DNA from: Pseudomonas sp. BGI-2
Lineage (GTDB): Bacteria; Pseudomonadota; Gammaproteobacteria; Pseudomonadales; Pseudomonadaceae
NCBI RefSeq assembly: GCF_004310295.1
Contig: NZ_SISB01000037.1
Span: 1-63,607, forward strand
DNA: 63,607 bases
Reading direction: 5' to 3'
Shown: piece by piece, positions 25,134 through 33,649 of the stretch
How the letters are laid out: each line of letters starts with the position of its first letter
Numbering within the stretch: the first letter of the stretch is position 1
Program-made: the position numbers and the translations under genes
The notes under the pieces: model-generated
What the model saw: the letters and a program-made list of their open reading frames with translations, nothing else
The model's database searches: none
What the model was told of the DNA's origin: nothing

Positions 25134-25488
25134 CCTAAAACACAAATTTACTGCCCCCGCGAGTCAGGCGGGCGTGCCTTTGCGCGTCCGTCCTTCGCGA
25201 TGACAACACACTGCAATAACAACAAGTACGACCCCGGCAGCCAGGACGGCGGCGCCGAATAAGCCCGAACGGTATGGATCAGGCGAGCGCAATCCCTTGT
25301 AGGAGCGAGGCTTGCCCGCGAAGGCGGTGTATCAGGTAACGATGATGTCGACTGACACGCCGTCTTCGCGGGCAAGCCTCGCTCCTACAGGGTCCGCGCT
25401 CTGGCTGGCATCGCACGGTTTGGGCTTGCAATCCACTCTTAAGTCAGGCCGCGTTGGCCCGACGACTGAAACCTGTTGGGAGTTTCAC
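25134..25488. other. Non-coding gap before the transporter operon
   Basis: This 355-base gap contains a REP pair (25299-25389) and the promoter and TTGGGAG ribosome site of the transporter ATPase gene. I see no gene. Confidence 0.6.
25299..25389. repeat. REP inverted pair
   Basis: GGAGCGAGGCTTGCCCGCG and its complement lie on either side of a central spacer after puuD. Confidence 0.88.
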
Positions 25489-26631
25489 ATGGCAAACGCC
25501 TCCAGCATCTACAGGAAGGCTCTTGAAGGTCACCAGACATCGAAAAAGGTGCTGGTGAAAGTCGACCGCGTCACCAAGAAATTCGACGAAACCTGCGCAG
25601 TAGACGATGTCTCGCTCGAGATCCATCAAGGCGAGATCTTCGCCCTGCTCGGTGGTTCCGGTTCCGGCAAATCGACCCTGCTGCGCATGCTCGCCGGCTT
25701 CGAGCGCCCGACCGAGGGCCGGATTTTCCTCGATGGCGTGGACATCACCGACATGCCGCCGTACGAACGGCCGATCAACATGATGTTCCAGTCGTACGCG
25801 CTGTTCCCACACATGACCGTGGCACAGAACATCGCCTTCGGCCTCAAGCAGGACCGCTTGCCCGCCAGCGAAATCGACGCCCGCGTTGAAGAGATGTTGC
25901 GCCTGGTACACATGACCCAGTACGCCAAACGCAAACCCCATCAGTTGTCGGGTGGTCAGCGTCAGCGCGTGGCCCTCGCCCGCTCCCTGGCCAAACGTCC
26001 GAAGCTGTTGCTGCTCGACGAACCGATGGGCGCACTGGATAAAAAGCTGCGTTCGCAGATGCAACTGGAGCTGGTGGAAATCATCGAGCGGGTCGGTGTG
26101 ACCTGCGTGATGGTGACCCACGACCAGGAAGAGGCCATGACCATGGCCCAGCGCATTGCGATCATGCACCTGGGCTGGATCGCGCAGATCGGCAGCCCGG
26201 TCGACATTTATGAAGCACCGGTCAGCCGCATGGTCTGCGAATTCATCGGCAACGTGAACGCCTTTGAAGGCACCGTTGTGGAAGACCTTGAAGGTCACGC
26301 GATCATTCACAGCCCGGATCTGGAGCAGAAGATTTACGTCGGTCACGGCGTCAGCACTTCCGTGCAGGACAAGTCGATCACCTACGCGATCCGCCCGGAA
26401 AAAATGCTGGTCAGCACCCTCAAGCCGGACACCCGCTACAACTGGTCCGAAGGCAAAGTGCATGACATCGCCTACCTCGGCGGTCACTCGGTGTTTTACG
26501 TCGAGCTGCCTGGCGGCAAGGTCGTGCAATCGTTCATGGCCAACGCCGAACGCCGTGGCGCCCGTCCGACCTGGGACGACAAAGTCTACGTGTGGTGGGA
26601 AGACGACAGCGGCGTGGTACTGCGCTCATGA
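25489..26631 (+). CDS. potA: Polyamine ABC transporter ATPase, PotA/PotG-like
   Basis: A 380-residue ABC ATPase. Walker A is GGSGSGKST (about residues 56-64), the signature is LSGGQRQR (about 155), Walker B is LLLLDEPMGALD (about 171-182) and the H-loop is VTHD. The C-terminal third (about 290-380) is the TOBE regulatory domain of PotA-type proteins. It powers polyamine import. The start is MANASSIYRK after a TTGGGAG site; the longer frame to 25312 runs through a REP and is not coding. The stop overlaps the start of the next gene (ATGA). Confidence 0.92.
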   Translation: MANASSIYRKALEGHQTSKKVLVKVDRVTKKFDETCAVDDVSLEIHQGEIFALLGGSGSGKSTLLRMLAGFERPTEGRIFLDGVDITDMPPYERPINMMFQSYALFPHMTVAQNIAFGLKQDRLPASEIDARVEEMLRLVHMTQYAKRKPHQLSGGQRQRVALARSLAKRPKLLLLDEPMGALDKKLRSQMQLELVEIIERVGVTCVMVTHDQEEAMTMAQRIAIMHLGWIAQIGSPVDIYEAPVSRMVCEFIGNVNAFEGTVVEDLEGHAIIHSPDLEQKIYVGHGVSTSVQDKSITYAIRPEKMLVSTLKPDTRYNWSEGKVHDIAYLGGHSVFYVELPGGKVVQSFMANAERRGARPTWDDKVYVWWEDDSGVVLRS

Positions 26632-27542
26632 AAACACTCAATCAGCAGTTCATGCGGCTGATGCCGAGTGGTCGAAAGCTCGTCATCGGGATTCCGTTCC
26701 TGTGGCTTTGCCTGTTTTTCCTGTTGCCGTTCTTCCTGGTGATGAAGATCAGCTTCTCGGAAGCGGCGCTGGCCATTCCTCCTTACTCAGAGATCTACAC
26801 CTTCGCCGAGCAGAAATTTCAGCTATTGCTCAACATCGGTAACTACTTGCTGCTGACCCAAGATGAGCTGTACATCTCGGCTTACTTCGGCTCGTTGAAG
26901 GTCGCGTTTTTAAGCACGCTGATGTGCCTGGTGATCGGTTTCCCGATGGCCTACGCGATCACCAAGGCGAACAAGGAAACGCAAAACGTTCTGCTGTTGC
27001 TGATCATGATGCCGACCTGGACCGCAATCCTGATCCGCGTGTATGCGTGGATGGGCATCCTCAGCAACAACGGTTTGCTCAACGGTTTTTTGATGTGGAC
27101 CGGGCTGACGGATCACCCGATCGAGATCCTCAACACCAACACGGCCGTGTACATCGGCGTGGTGTATGCGTATCTGCCGTTCATGGTGTTGCCGCTGTAC
27201 GCCAACCTGGTCAAGCACGATCAGAGCCTGCTGGAAGCCGCGTCTGACCTGGGTTCGAGTAACTTCAACAACTTCTGGAAAATCACCGTGCCGCTGGCCA
27301 AGAACGGGATCATTGCAGGCGCAATGCTGGTGTTCATTCCGGTGGTCGGTGAGTTCGTGATTCCGGAGCTGTTGGGCGGCCCGGAGACACTGATGATCGG
27401 TCGCGTGCTGTGGCAAGAGTTCTTCAATAACCGCGACTGGCCGGTGGCGTCTGCCCTGGCGGTGGTGATGCTGTTGATCCTGATTGTGCCGATTCTGCTG
27501 TTCAACCGCAGCCAGGCCAAAGAGATGGAGGCACGGGGATGA
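26628..27542 (+). CDS. potB: Polyamine ABC transporter permease, PotB/PotH-like
   Basis: A 304-residue inner-membrane permease with about six helices. The cytoplasmic EAA loop that contacts the ATPase is seen in LLEAASDLGSSNFNNFWKITVPL (about residues 200-222). It pairs with the following permease to form the membrane channel for polyamines. Both start and stop overlap the neighbouring genes by four bases, so all subunits are translated in step. Confidence 0.9.
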   Translation: MKTLNQQFMRLMPSGRKLVIGIPFLWLCLFFLLPFFLVMKISFSEAALAIPPYSEIYTFAEQKFQLLLNIGNYLLLTQDELYISAYFGSLKVAFLSTLMCLVIGFPMAYAITKANKETQNVLLLLIMMPTWTAILIRVYAWMGILSNNGLLNGFLMWTGLTDHPIEILNTNTAVYIGVVYAYLPFMVLPLYANLVKHDQSLLEAASDLGSSNFNNFWKITVPLAKNGIIAGAMLVFIPVVGEFVIPELLGGPETLMIGRVLWQEFFNNRDWPVASALAVVMLLILIVPILLFNRSQAKEMEARG

Positions 27543-28423
27543 AACGTTTTGGATTTTCAAAGTTGATGCTGGTGTTCGGCCTGTCGTTTATCTACCTGCC
27601 GATGTTGATTCTGGTGATTTACTCGTTCAACGCCTCGAAACTGGTGACGGTGTGGGGCGGCTGGTCGTTCAAGTGGTACGCCGGTTTGCTCGACAACACG
27701 CAACTGATGGGCTCGGTGGTGCGCTCGCTAGAAATCGCCTGCTACACCGCGATTGCCGCTGTTGCGCTGGGGACGTTGGCAGCGTTTGTGCTGACGCGGG
27801 TGACGCGCTTCAAGGGTCGTACGCTGTTTGGCGGCCTGGTGACGGCGCCGTTGGTGATGCCGGAAGTGATCACCGGTCTGTCGCTGTTGCTGCTGTTCGT
27901 GGCGATGGCGCAGTTGATCGGTTGGCCGATGGAGCGTGGCATCGTCACGATCTGGATCGCCCATACCACGTTCTGTGCGGCGTATGTGGCGGTGGTGGTC
28001 TCCGCGCGTTTACGTGAGCTGGATTTGTCCATCGAAGAAGCGGCCATGGACCTCGGGGCGAAGCCGTTCAAGGTGTTTTTCCTGATCACCATCCCGATGA
28101 TCGCGCCTTCACTGGCGGCCGGCGGCATGATGTCGTTTGCCTTGTCGCTGGATGATTTGGTGCTGGCGAGCTTCGTGTCCGGCCCGGGCTCGACGACCTT
28201 GCCGATGGAAGTGTTCTCGGCGGTGCGCCTGGGTGTGAAGCCTGAGATCAACGCCGTGGCAAGTCTGATTCTGTTGGCCGTTTCGATCGTGACGTTCATG
28301 GTCTGGTACTTCAGCCGCCGCGCCGAAGCCAACCGCAAACGTGCGATCCAGGAAGCGATGGACCAGACCGCCAGCGAATCGTGGCAGCAACCTGAAAAGA
28401 AAATGGCAGGAGCGACAGCCTAG
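27539..28423 (+). CDS. potC: Polyamine ABC transporter permease, PotC/PotI-like
   Basis: A 294-residue permease with about six helices and an EAA loop (IEEAAMDLGAKPFKVFFLITIPM, about residues 164-186). It is the partner of the preceding permease. The C-terminal tail after the last helix (RRAEANRKRA onward) is hydrophilic. The gene ends 280 bases before the binding-protein gene, with a palindromic repeat in between, which may set different transcript levels for the two. Confidence 0.9.
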   Translation: MKRFGFSKLMLVFGLSFIYLPMLILVIYSFNASKLVTVWGGWSFKWYAGLLDNTQLMGSVVRSLEIACYTAIAAVALGTLAAFVLTRVTRFKGRTLFGGLVTAPLVMPEVITGLSLLLLFVAMAQLIGWPMERGIVTIWIAHTTFCAAYVAVVVSARLRELDLSIEEAAMDLGAKPFKVFFLITIPMIAPSLAAGGMMSFALSLDDLVLASFVSGPGSTTLPMEVFSAVRLGVKPEINAVASLILLAVSIVTFMVWYFSRRAEANRKRAIQEAMDQTASESWQQPEKKMAGATA

Positions 28424-28439
28424 TGCATCTGGTGAGTTA

Positions 28440-28660
28440 ACTGTGGCGAAGGAGCTTCTGTGGTGAGAGGGATTTTTGTGGCGAGAGGATTTATCCCCGT
28501 GGGTCGCGTAGCGGCCCCACAACCTGCAACCTAGGTGTATCAGATACACCTGCTTCACAGGTTTACGACTGCTTCGCAGCCGAACGTGGATAAATCCCCT
28601 CGCCACAGGCAAAGCTCCTCACTACAGGTAAATCCCCTACTACAGGGTTCTGTATTCACT
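28440..28660. repeat. MITE-like palindromic element, degenerate
   Basis: Arms GGCGAGAGGATTTATCCCCG and GGATAAATCCCCTCGCCAC, with CGACTGCTTCGCAGCCGAAC in the right half, match the centre of the element family seen at 41435 and 48208. Further half-repeats (CTACAGGTAAATCCCCTAC) follow. No clear ends or target duplication are visible. Confidence 0.6.
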
Positions 28661-28706
28661 GCTTTTTGCTGTGTGATTTTGAATAAAAAGAATTGGAGTT
28701 GTACCG

Positions 28707-29804
28707 ATGAAAATGTTTGGCAGGACTCTGCTGACACTGTCCTTATTGGGCGCGATTGCCACGGTTGCCCAGGCCAATGACAAGGTTCTGCGCGTCTACA
28801 ACTGGTCGGATTACATCGCACCGGACACGGTCAAGAAGTTCGAAGACGAGACCGGCATTCGCGTGACCTACGATGTGTTCGACAGCAATGAAACCCTTGA
28901 GGCCCGTCTGCTCGCGGGCAAATCCGGCTACGACATCGTTGTGCCGTCCAACAGTTTCCTGGCCAAGCAGATCAAGGCCGGTGTCTATCAGGAACTGGAC
29001 AAGTCGAAGCTGTCGAACTGGAAAAATCTCAACCCGGTGCTGCTGAAAAACGCTTCCGCGAGCGACCCGAATAACGGCCACGCCTTCCCGTACATGTGGG
29101 GCTCAATCGGTATCGGCTTCAACCCGGCCAAGGTCAAGGAAGTGCTCGGCGCCAACGCACCGACCAACTCTTGGGACCTGCTGTTCAAACCGGAAAACGC
29201 CGAAAAACTGAAAGCGTGCGGCATCAGTTTCCTCGACTCGCCGACGGAAATGCTCCCAGCGGCCCTGCATTACCTGGGTTACCCGGTGAACTCGCAGGAC
29301 AAGGGGCAGATCGCTGAAGCTGAAGCGCTGTTCATGAAGATTCGCCCTTCGGTGGCGTATTTCCATTCGTCGAAATACATCTCCGACCTGGCTAACGGCA
29401 ACATCTGCGTCGCGGTCGGTTACTCCGGCGACGTGCTGCAAGCCAAGGCTCGCGCTCAGGAAGCGGGCGACAAGGTGAAGATCAATTACAGCATTCCAAA
29501 AGAAGGCGCCGGCAGCTTCTACGACATGGTTGCCATCCCACGGGACGCGGCGAACGTGGAAAACGCCTACCTCTTCATGAACTTCCTGATGCGCCCGGAC
29601 ATCATCGCCGAGATCACCAACAACATCGGCTACAGCAATGCCAACGCGGCGGCTACGCCGCTGGTGGATGAGGCGATCCGGGATGATCCGGGATCGTACC
29701 CGCCGCAAGACGTGATGGCGACGCTGTATGCGATTCCGGACATGCCAATCGGCGTTCAGCGGGTGATGACCCGGGGCTGGACGCGGGTGAAGCTCGGGAA
29801 GTAA
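28707..29804 (+). CDS. potF: Polyamine substrate-binding protein, PotF/SpuD-like
   Basis: A 365-residue periplasmic binding protein. The signal peptide is residues 1-23 (ending TVAQA), and the mature protein starts NDKVLRVYNWSDYIAPDTV, the hallmark of the PotD/PotF family. It captures putrescine or spermidine and delivers it to the permeases. A TTGGAG site precedes the ATG. Its gene follows the transporter genes after a repeat-bearing gap, so it may have its own promoter, consistent with the greater amounts needed of a binding protein. Confidence 0.92.
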   Translation: MKMFGRTLLTLSLLGAIATVAQANDKVLRVYNWSDYIAPDTVKKFEDETGIRVTYDVFDSNETLEARLLAGKSGYDIVVPSNSFLAKQIKAGVYQELDKSKLSNWKNLNPVLLKNASASDPNNGHAFPYMWGSIGIGFNPAKVKEVLGANAPTNSWDLLFKPENAEKLKACGISFLDSPTEMLPAALHYLGYPVNSQDKGQIAEAEALFMKIRPSVAYFHSSKYISDLANGNICVAVGYSGDVLQAKARAQEAGDKVKINYSIPKEGAGSFYDMVAIPRDAANVENAYLFMNFLMRPDIIAEITNNIGYSNANAAATPLVDEAIRDDPGSYPPQDVMATLYAIPDMPIGVQRVMTRGWTRVKLGK

Positions 29805-29818
29805 TTGCGCGCGCCCTT

Positions 29819-29910
29819 TGTAGGAGCGAGGCTTGCCCGCGAAGGCGGTGTGCCAGTCACCATCAATGTTGAATGTGATGGCCTCTTCGCGGGCAAGCCT
29901 CGCTCCTACG
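29819..29910. repeat. REP inverted pair
   Basis: GGAGCGAGGCTTGCCCGCG and its complement follow the binding-protein gene by 15 bases. Confidence 0.88.
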
Positions 29911-30036
29911 GGGACGTAGGCATGACACAAATATTGGGGTTTTACCTGTTTTCCGTTCACGCAGCGCCTTACCACCGCTGCACGCCTCTCTGACGAACGG
30001 CCTCACCTGGCTTCCTCGGTTCAGGTGAATTCGGGC

Positions 30037-30062
30037 GCCCTCCTCGGGCGCCTTTTTTTATG
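30037..30062. terminator. Rho-independent terminator
   Basis: GGCGCCC pairs with GGGCGCC around TCCTC and is followed by seven T. It ends plus-strand transcripts and overlaps the end of the thpR-like gene on the minus strand by a few bases. Confidence 0.85.
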
Positions 30063-30597
30063 AGGGGACGAGCGGCCATTCGGCCAGTGCCCGATACCGC
30101 CCCTTATGGGATTCAAACAAGACAAAGCGATCAGCCCGCAGGAAAAACTCGGGCGGCGTCGCGGACTCAGGCACCGGCACTCGGTAGTCGCGCATCAACG
30201 TCAAATGCGGCCGAAACTCTTTCGGCGCATCCTCAAACCCGAACGGCAACATCGCCTGTTCCAGCGCATACACCAGACGCAGCAACTCCGGCGGTGCCTG
30301 CTCCGGCGCCAGCACCAGAACCCCTGCCCTGCGCCAGACATCCATTCGATCCAGCACCAACCTCAACGGCGCACCCTGTACGCGAACCTTTGCCGCAGCC
30401 GTGCAGATCTCGCCGATTTGCGCCACCGCCACGGCCCCCAAAAACAACAACGTCAGGTGGAAGTTTTCCGCCGGCACCGGGCGCCCGCTGCGCAGCTCAA
30501 GTGCGCTGCGCCACTGGGCAATGGCCTTGCGTTGCTCGGGCGGGCAATGGAGTGCGAAAAACAGCCGTTTGGAAGGTTCATGGGATTCGTCAGTCAT
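30058..30597 (-). CDS. thpR: RNA 2',3'-cyclic phosphodiesterase (ThpR/LigT)
   Basis: A 179-residue 2H phosphoesterase. The two catalytic H-x-T/S-x motifs are HLTLLFLG (about residues 43-50) and HLTLMRD (about 128-134), in the usual spacing. Enzymes of this family hydrolyse 2',3'-cyclic phosphates at RNA ends and can ligate tRNA halves in vitro. The gene is on its own and divergent from the small gene at 30659. It reaches the terminator region at its end. Confidence 0.88.
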   Translation of the reverse strand: MTDESHEPSKRLFFALHCPPEQRKAIAQWRSALELRSGRPVPAENFHLTLLFLGAVAVAQIGEICTAAAKVRVQGAPLRLVLDRMDVWRRAGVLVLAPEQAPPELLRLVYALEQAMLPFGFEDAPKEFRPHLTLMRDYRVPVPESATPPEFFLRADRFVLFESHKGRYRALAEWPLVPS

Positions 30598-30658
30598 GCC
30601 TGGCAGCTCCTGACATGCACGTTATAGTTGAACCAGCCGAATTCAACGGGAGGGGGCC

Positions 30659-30853
30659 ATGCGAGCAATCATCAGCAAAGAGCCATGGTGGGCGATGCCA
30701 CCGAAACCGGGTCAGGATGAGTCCGAGCTGGAATGGGGCTGGCTGGTTCACTATAGCGAAGGTGAGCCGCGCTTCGAGTTCGTGAGGGAGCGGCCGACGG
30801 ACAGTGAGATCCGCAACCGCAAAAGTTGCAGGATCACCCCGTCGGCGGAGTGA
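30659..30853 (+). CDS. Small hypothetical protein
   Basis: A 64-residue protein rich in Trp and Glu in its first half (ELEWGWLVHYSEGEPRFEFV) and basic at the end. A GGGAGGGG ribosome site stands six bases before the ATG, so it is likely translated. It resembles small conserved Pseudomonas proteins of unknown function; no motif is recognised. Confidence 0.5.
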   Translation: MRAIISKEPWWAMPPKPGQDESELEWGWLVHYSEGEPRFEFVRERPTDSEIRNRKSCRITPSAE

Positions 30854-30867
30854 TCCTTTGGTCGGGA

Positions 30868-31221
30868 TCAGGCCTTCACGATCACTTCGAAACCACCAAA
30901 GACCAGGCGCTGACCATCGAAGGGCATCGGATTGACGTCCGACTGCATGCGCGCATCGTTCATGAGTTTGTCCATGCCCGCATTACGGGTGGCCTTATCG
31001 GGCCAAATGATCCAGCTGAACACCACGGTTTCGTCTTCCTTGAGTTTCACCGCCATGGGAAACGAGGTCACCTTGCCGTCCGGCACATCGTCTCCCCAGC
31101 ACTCTGTGACGCTGAGCGCGCCGCTTTCCTTGAAAATGACGGCGGCGGTTTCGGCGTGTTTCTTGAATTTCTCGCGATTGGCGGTGGGTACGGCAGCGAG
31201 GAAGCCATCAACGTAGGACAT
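30868..31221 (-). CDS. DUF1428 family protein (YbaA-like)
   Basis: A 117-residue DUF1428 protein. The start MSYVDGFLAAVPTANREKFK, the WGDDVPDGK block (about residue 42) and the end GGFEVIVKA are characteristic. The fold is a ferredoxin-like dimeric alpha-beta barrel; the function is not known. The ATG at 31221 has an AAGGAG site; the longer frame upstream would run into the next gene. It lies just downstream of the lipoprotein gene on the same strand. Confidence 0.85.
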   Translation of the reverse strand: MSYVDGFLAAVPTANREKFKKHAETAAVIFKESGALSVTECWGDDVPDGKVTSFPMAVKLKEDETVVFSWIIWPDKATRNAGMDKLMNDARMQSDVNPMPFDGQRLVFGGFEVIVKA

Positions 31222-31237
31222 GGTGTTTCTCCTTCGG

Positions 31238-32305
31238 TTATGGAACGGTCTGCTGGTTAGTCGATTCCGCAGGGCTCCAATCGACAGCGCCGTTGCCCAA
31301 ACTGACAGGCGGTACATCGGCACTCCCCGCCAGGCTGCCCTCGATCTGCGCAGCCAGGTAAAACGTTCCCGCCATCACGCCGGTGGTCGGGTTCTGCACA
31401 AGCTTCATCCAGGCCTTGTCGAACGTATTGCCCAGGCTGCTGCGAATCAGCGCCTCGCTGTCCGGCCGGTCGGCGGCCTGAATCATCGCGCGGATCCCCG
31501 CCACCCCCACCGTAATCAATCCCCCCGCGAGTTTTCCGGCCGCCGCAGCAACGGCACTGGCTGCGCCTCGAGGGGCCATTTCGGCTTCCATCCGCTGGCT
31601 GGCGCGCTTGGCCACCGGCGCCATCGCCGTGTCGGTCGACCCGACGCCCCTGTCGCCGCCCGCCTTGTGGATCTTCTCGATCAACGCCGCGTAGGCCGGC
31701 AATGTGTTCAGCGGTTGGGTGTGCACGACCTGATACAACGACGCATCGCGAGCAGGCGGCGGGCCCAGTGCAATCGCCGGAATTTTCTGCAGGCGGCCGT
31801 TGAGTTGGGCCATCGGCACGCCGTGGCGCTGGGAGATTCGCTGCAGTTCTTCCTGAAGAATGTCCACGTAGAAGGCCGTCGCCAGGCTGAGAATCGCATC
31901 AGGATCGATCTCCACCGCGACCGGCGCCAGCACGCGCTTCTGATATTGCTCCAGCAGGTAGGCCGCCAGGCGCTTGGCCGAGGCATCCTGTTCACCCGCA
32001 GCGCTGAGGGTGTACCAGCTGACCTTCACCGAGAGCCATTCCTGGGTCCAATAACTGCTGAACCAGGGAATGAAGTTCTCTTCGGTCAGTTGGTAGACGC
32101 GGGTACGCCAGTAATCCATGGCACCACGGGCGTAGATTTTGGTCTGCTCGGTGGCCGATTTCGACGCTGCGACAATCTCCTGGTCCACCTGCCGCCAAGT
32201 GCTCTCGGCCACCACCACGATCGGCACCACCACCGGGGCACGCACGGGCGTGGCGCATCCCGCCAACACTACCATCACGGCGACGATCAGCGAACGCAGG
32301 TTCAA
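31238..32305 (-). CDS. Putative lipoprotein
   Basis: A 355-residue protein with a lipoprotein signal (hydrophobic residues 5-14, lipobox VVLAGC, Cys 17). The rest is mostly helical, with an Ala/Gly-rich segment at about 240-275 that could touch the membrane. No family is recognised. It should be attached to the outer or inner membrane facing the periplasm. It is 16 bases upstream of the DUF1428 gene, so the two may share a transcript. Confidence 0.65.
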   Translation of the reverse strand: MNLRSLIVAVMVVLAGCATPVRAPVVVPIVVVAESTWRQVDQEIVAASKSATEQTKIYARGAMDYWRTRVYQLTEENFIPWFSSYWTQEWLSVKVSWYTLSAAGEQDASAKRLAAYLLEQYQKRVLAPVAVEIDPDAILSLATAFYVDILQEELQRISQRHGVPMAQLNGRLQKIPAIALGPPPARDASLYQVVHTQPLNTLPAYAALIEKIHKAGGDRGVGSTDTAMAPVAKRASQRMEAEMAPRGAASAVAAAAGKLAGGLITVGVAGIRAMIQAADRPDSEALIRSSLGNTFDKAWMKLVQNPTTGVMAGTFYLAAQIEGSLAGSADVPPVSLGNGAVDWSPAESTNQQTVP

Positions 32306-32418
32306 GATCGCGGTTTCCTACAGTGATCCCCGGACGGTATGCCCGGTGCTCGAAAAGCCTATTTATTTGAGTATAGGTGGCGGGGTTTGTTCGCTTGGGG
32401 TTGATGGACGGCTTATGG

Positions 32419-32498
32419 CCTCATCGCGAGCAGGCTCACTCCCACAATGTCGAGTTCACCACAATCCAATGTGGGAGCGAGCCTGCTCGCGATGAGGC
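32419..32498. repeat. REP inverted pair
   Basis: CGCGAGCAGGCTCACTCCC and GGGAGCGAGCCTGCTCGCG face each other between the lipoprotein gene and the small gene pair. Confidence 0.85.
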
Positions 32499-32619
32499 CC
32501 TGAAGATCACCATCATCTCTATCGATACTCACCATTGCTGCTATTGCCTTCCGCAAAAAAACCACCAGGCGCAGGATCACCCCATCCCAAGGCACAACCC
32601 CACACCGGAGGGGCAAATC

Positions 32620-32712
32620 ATGTTGATCCATCTCCTGACCTGCCTGGCCCTGACGGCCATTACCCTGACTGTTTTCTCCTACATCGTCCTCGCCGAGGAG
32701 CGCAGATCATGA
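32620..32712 (+). CDS. 30-residue membrane microprotein
   Basis: A 30-residue peptide that is nearly all one hydrophobic helix (residues 1-24), ending EERRS. The ribosome site CGGAGGGG is strong, and its stop overlaps the start of the next gene (ATGA), which argues that it is translated. It could be a single-pass membrane protein or a translation-coupling leader. No homologue is recalled. Confidence 0.5.
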   Translation: MLIHLLTCLALTAITLTVFSYIVLAEERRS

Positions 32713-32978
32713 TCCACGCCATCAGCCTCTCCGTAAGCTTCCCGGTGTTCGGCAACAACCTCTATTCGCAGGAATTCGTCTCTCGCAAAGTGCTGTCGCT
32801 GGTGTTCGACAAAAACTTCGAGGCGTTGCTGATCCCGGCAGCCGCGAACCACTTCAACAACGAAGTGGTCGGGCTCAACGATCAGTTCCGGTTTCTCAAT
32901 GACGTATTGGTTGAGCATCTGCTGGAGATCGAGCTGGCTCAGAGCGCACCCCGGTCTTCGCGTCAGTTCACGTTTTAG
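32709..32978 (+). CDS. Hypothetical small protein coupled to microprotein
   Basis: An 89-residue soluble protein, not recognised. It starts by a four-base overlap with the microprotein stop, which fixes the start. It has an early Val/Phe-rich strand (SLSVSFPVFGNNLYS) and a helical C-terminal half (NDVLVEHLLEIELAQ). It ends just inside the last codons of the convergent beta-propeller gene. Its role may be linked to the membrane microprotein. Confidence 0.5.
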   Translation: MIHAISLSVSFPVFGNNLYSQEFVSRKVLSLVFDKNFEALLIPAAANHFNNEVVGLNDQFRFLNDVLVEHLLEIELAQSAPRSSRQFTF

Positions 32979-33613
32979 GATGAGGCGGGCCGACGAACGG
33001 CCCTCACCTTCCCACTGTTTCCTCCACCACAGAAAAACCGGTCCGCGCCGTCGGACTCAAGCCCTGATACGCCAACACCGGTTGGCAGCGTGAGGCTTTC
33101 CAGCACCTCGCCGGTGTTCGGGTCGACTCGCCGCAATTCACCTTCCTCTCCTTCCCAGGTACCGTGCCACAGCGCGCCTTCCACCCAGGTCACGCCGGTG
33201 ACGAAGCGGTTGGACTCGATCGTGCGAAGAATCTTGCCGGTGTCGGGGTCGATCTGATGGATCTTGCGTTCCTGATACTGGCCTACCCACAGCGTTCCTT
33301 CGGCCCACGCGAGCCCTGAGTCGCCGCCGCCGCCGGGCGCAGGAATGGTGCCGAGTACCCGGCCGTTTGATGGATCGATCTTCTGGATACGATCCTCGGC
33401 GATCTGGAACAGGTGCTGGCCGTCAAAGGCTGTCCCGGCATGCGCGGCGATATCAAGCGAGCGCAGCGTCTTCCCGCTAGTCGGATCGAGGGCATTGAGT
33501 TTTTCTCCGGAAGCGAACCAGACGTGCTGACCGTCATAAGAAACGCCATGCACGCTGTCGACGCCCGGAAAGGGTCCGTATTCGCGGATGATTTCGGCGG
33601 ATGATTGCTTCAT
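32975..33613 (-). CDS. Beta-propeller protein, glutamine-cyclotransferase-like
   Basis: A 212-residue protein built of about five blade-like repeats, each with a W-x-G/V-x or LWVGQY element and an IDPDTGKILR or DPTSGK turn. This matches the YVTN/NHL or glutaminyl cyclotransferase-type propeller fold, but no catalytic residues are evident. It has no signal peptide, so it is probably cytoplasmic. The regulator gene upstream (34870-33650) points the same way with a 36-base gap, so it may belong to one unit. Confidence 0.65.
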   Translation of the reverse strand: MKQSSAEIIREYGPFPGVDSVHGVSYDGQHVWFASGEKLNALDPTSGKTLRSLDIAAHAGTAFDGQHLFQIAEDRIQKIDPSNGRVLGTIPAPGGGGDSGLAWAEGTLWVGQYQERKIHQIDPDTGKILRTIESNRFVTGVTWVEGALWHGTWEGEEGELRRVDPNTGEVLESLTLPTGVGVSGLESDGADRFFCGGGNSGKVRAVRRPASS

Positions 33614-33649
33614 GGTTGTATCCTCTTCGTTGGGGGGGTGGAATGGATC

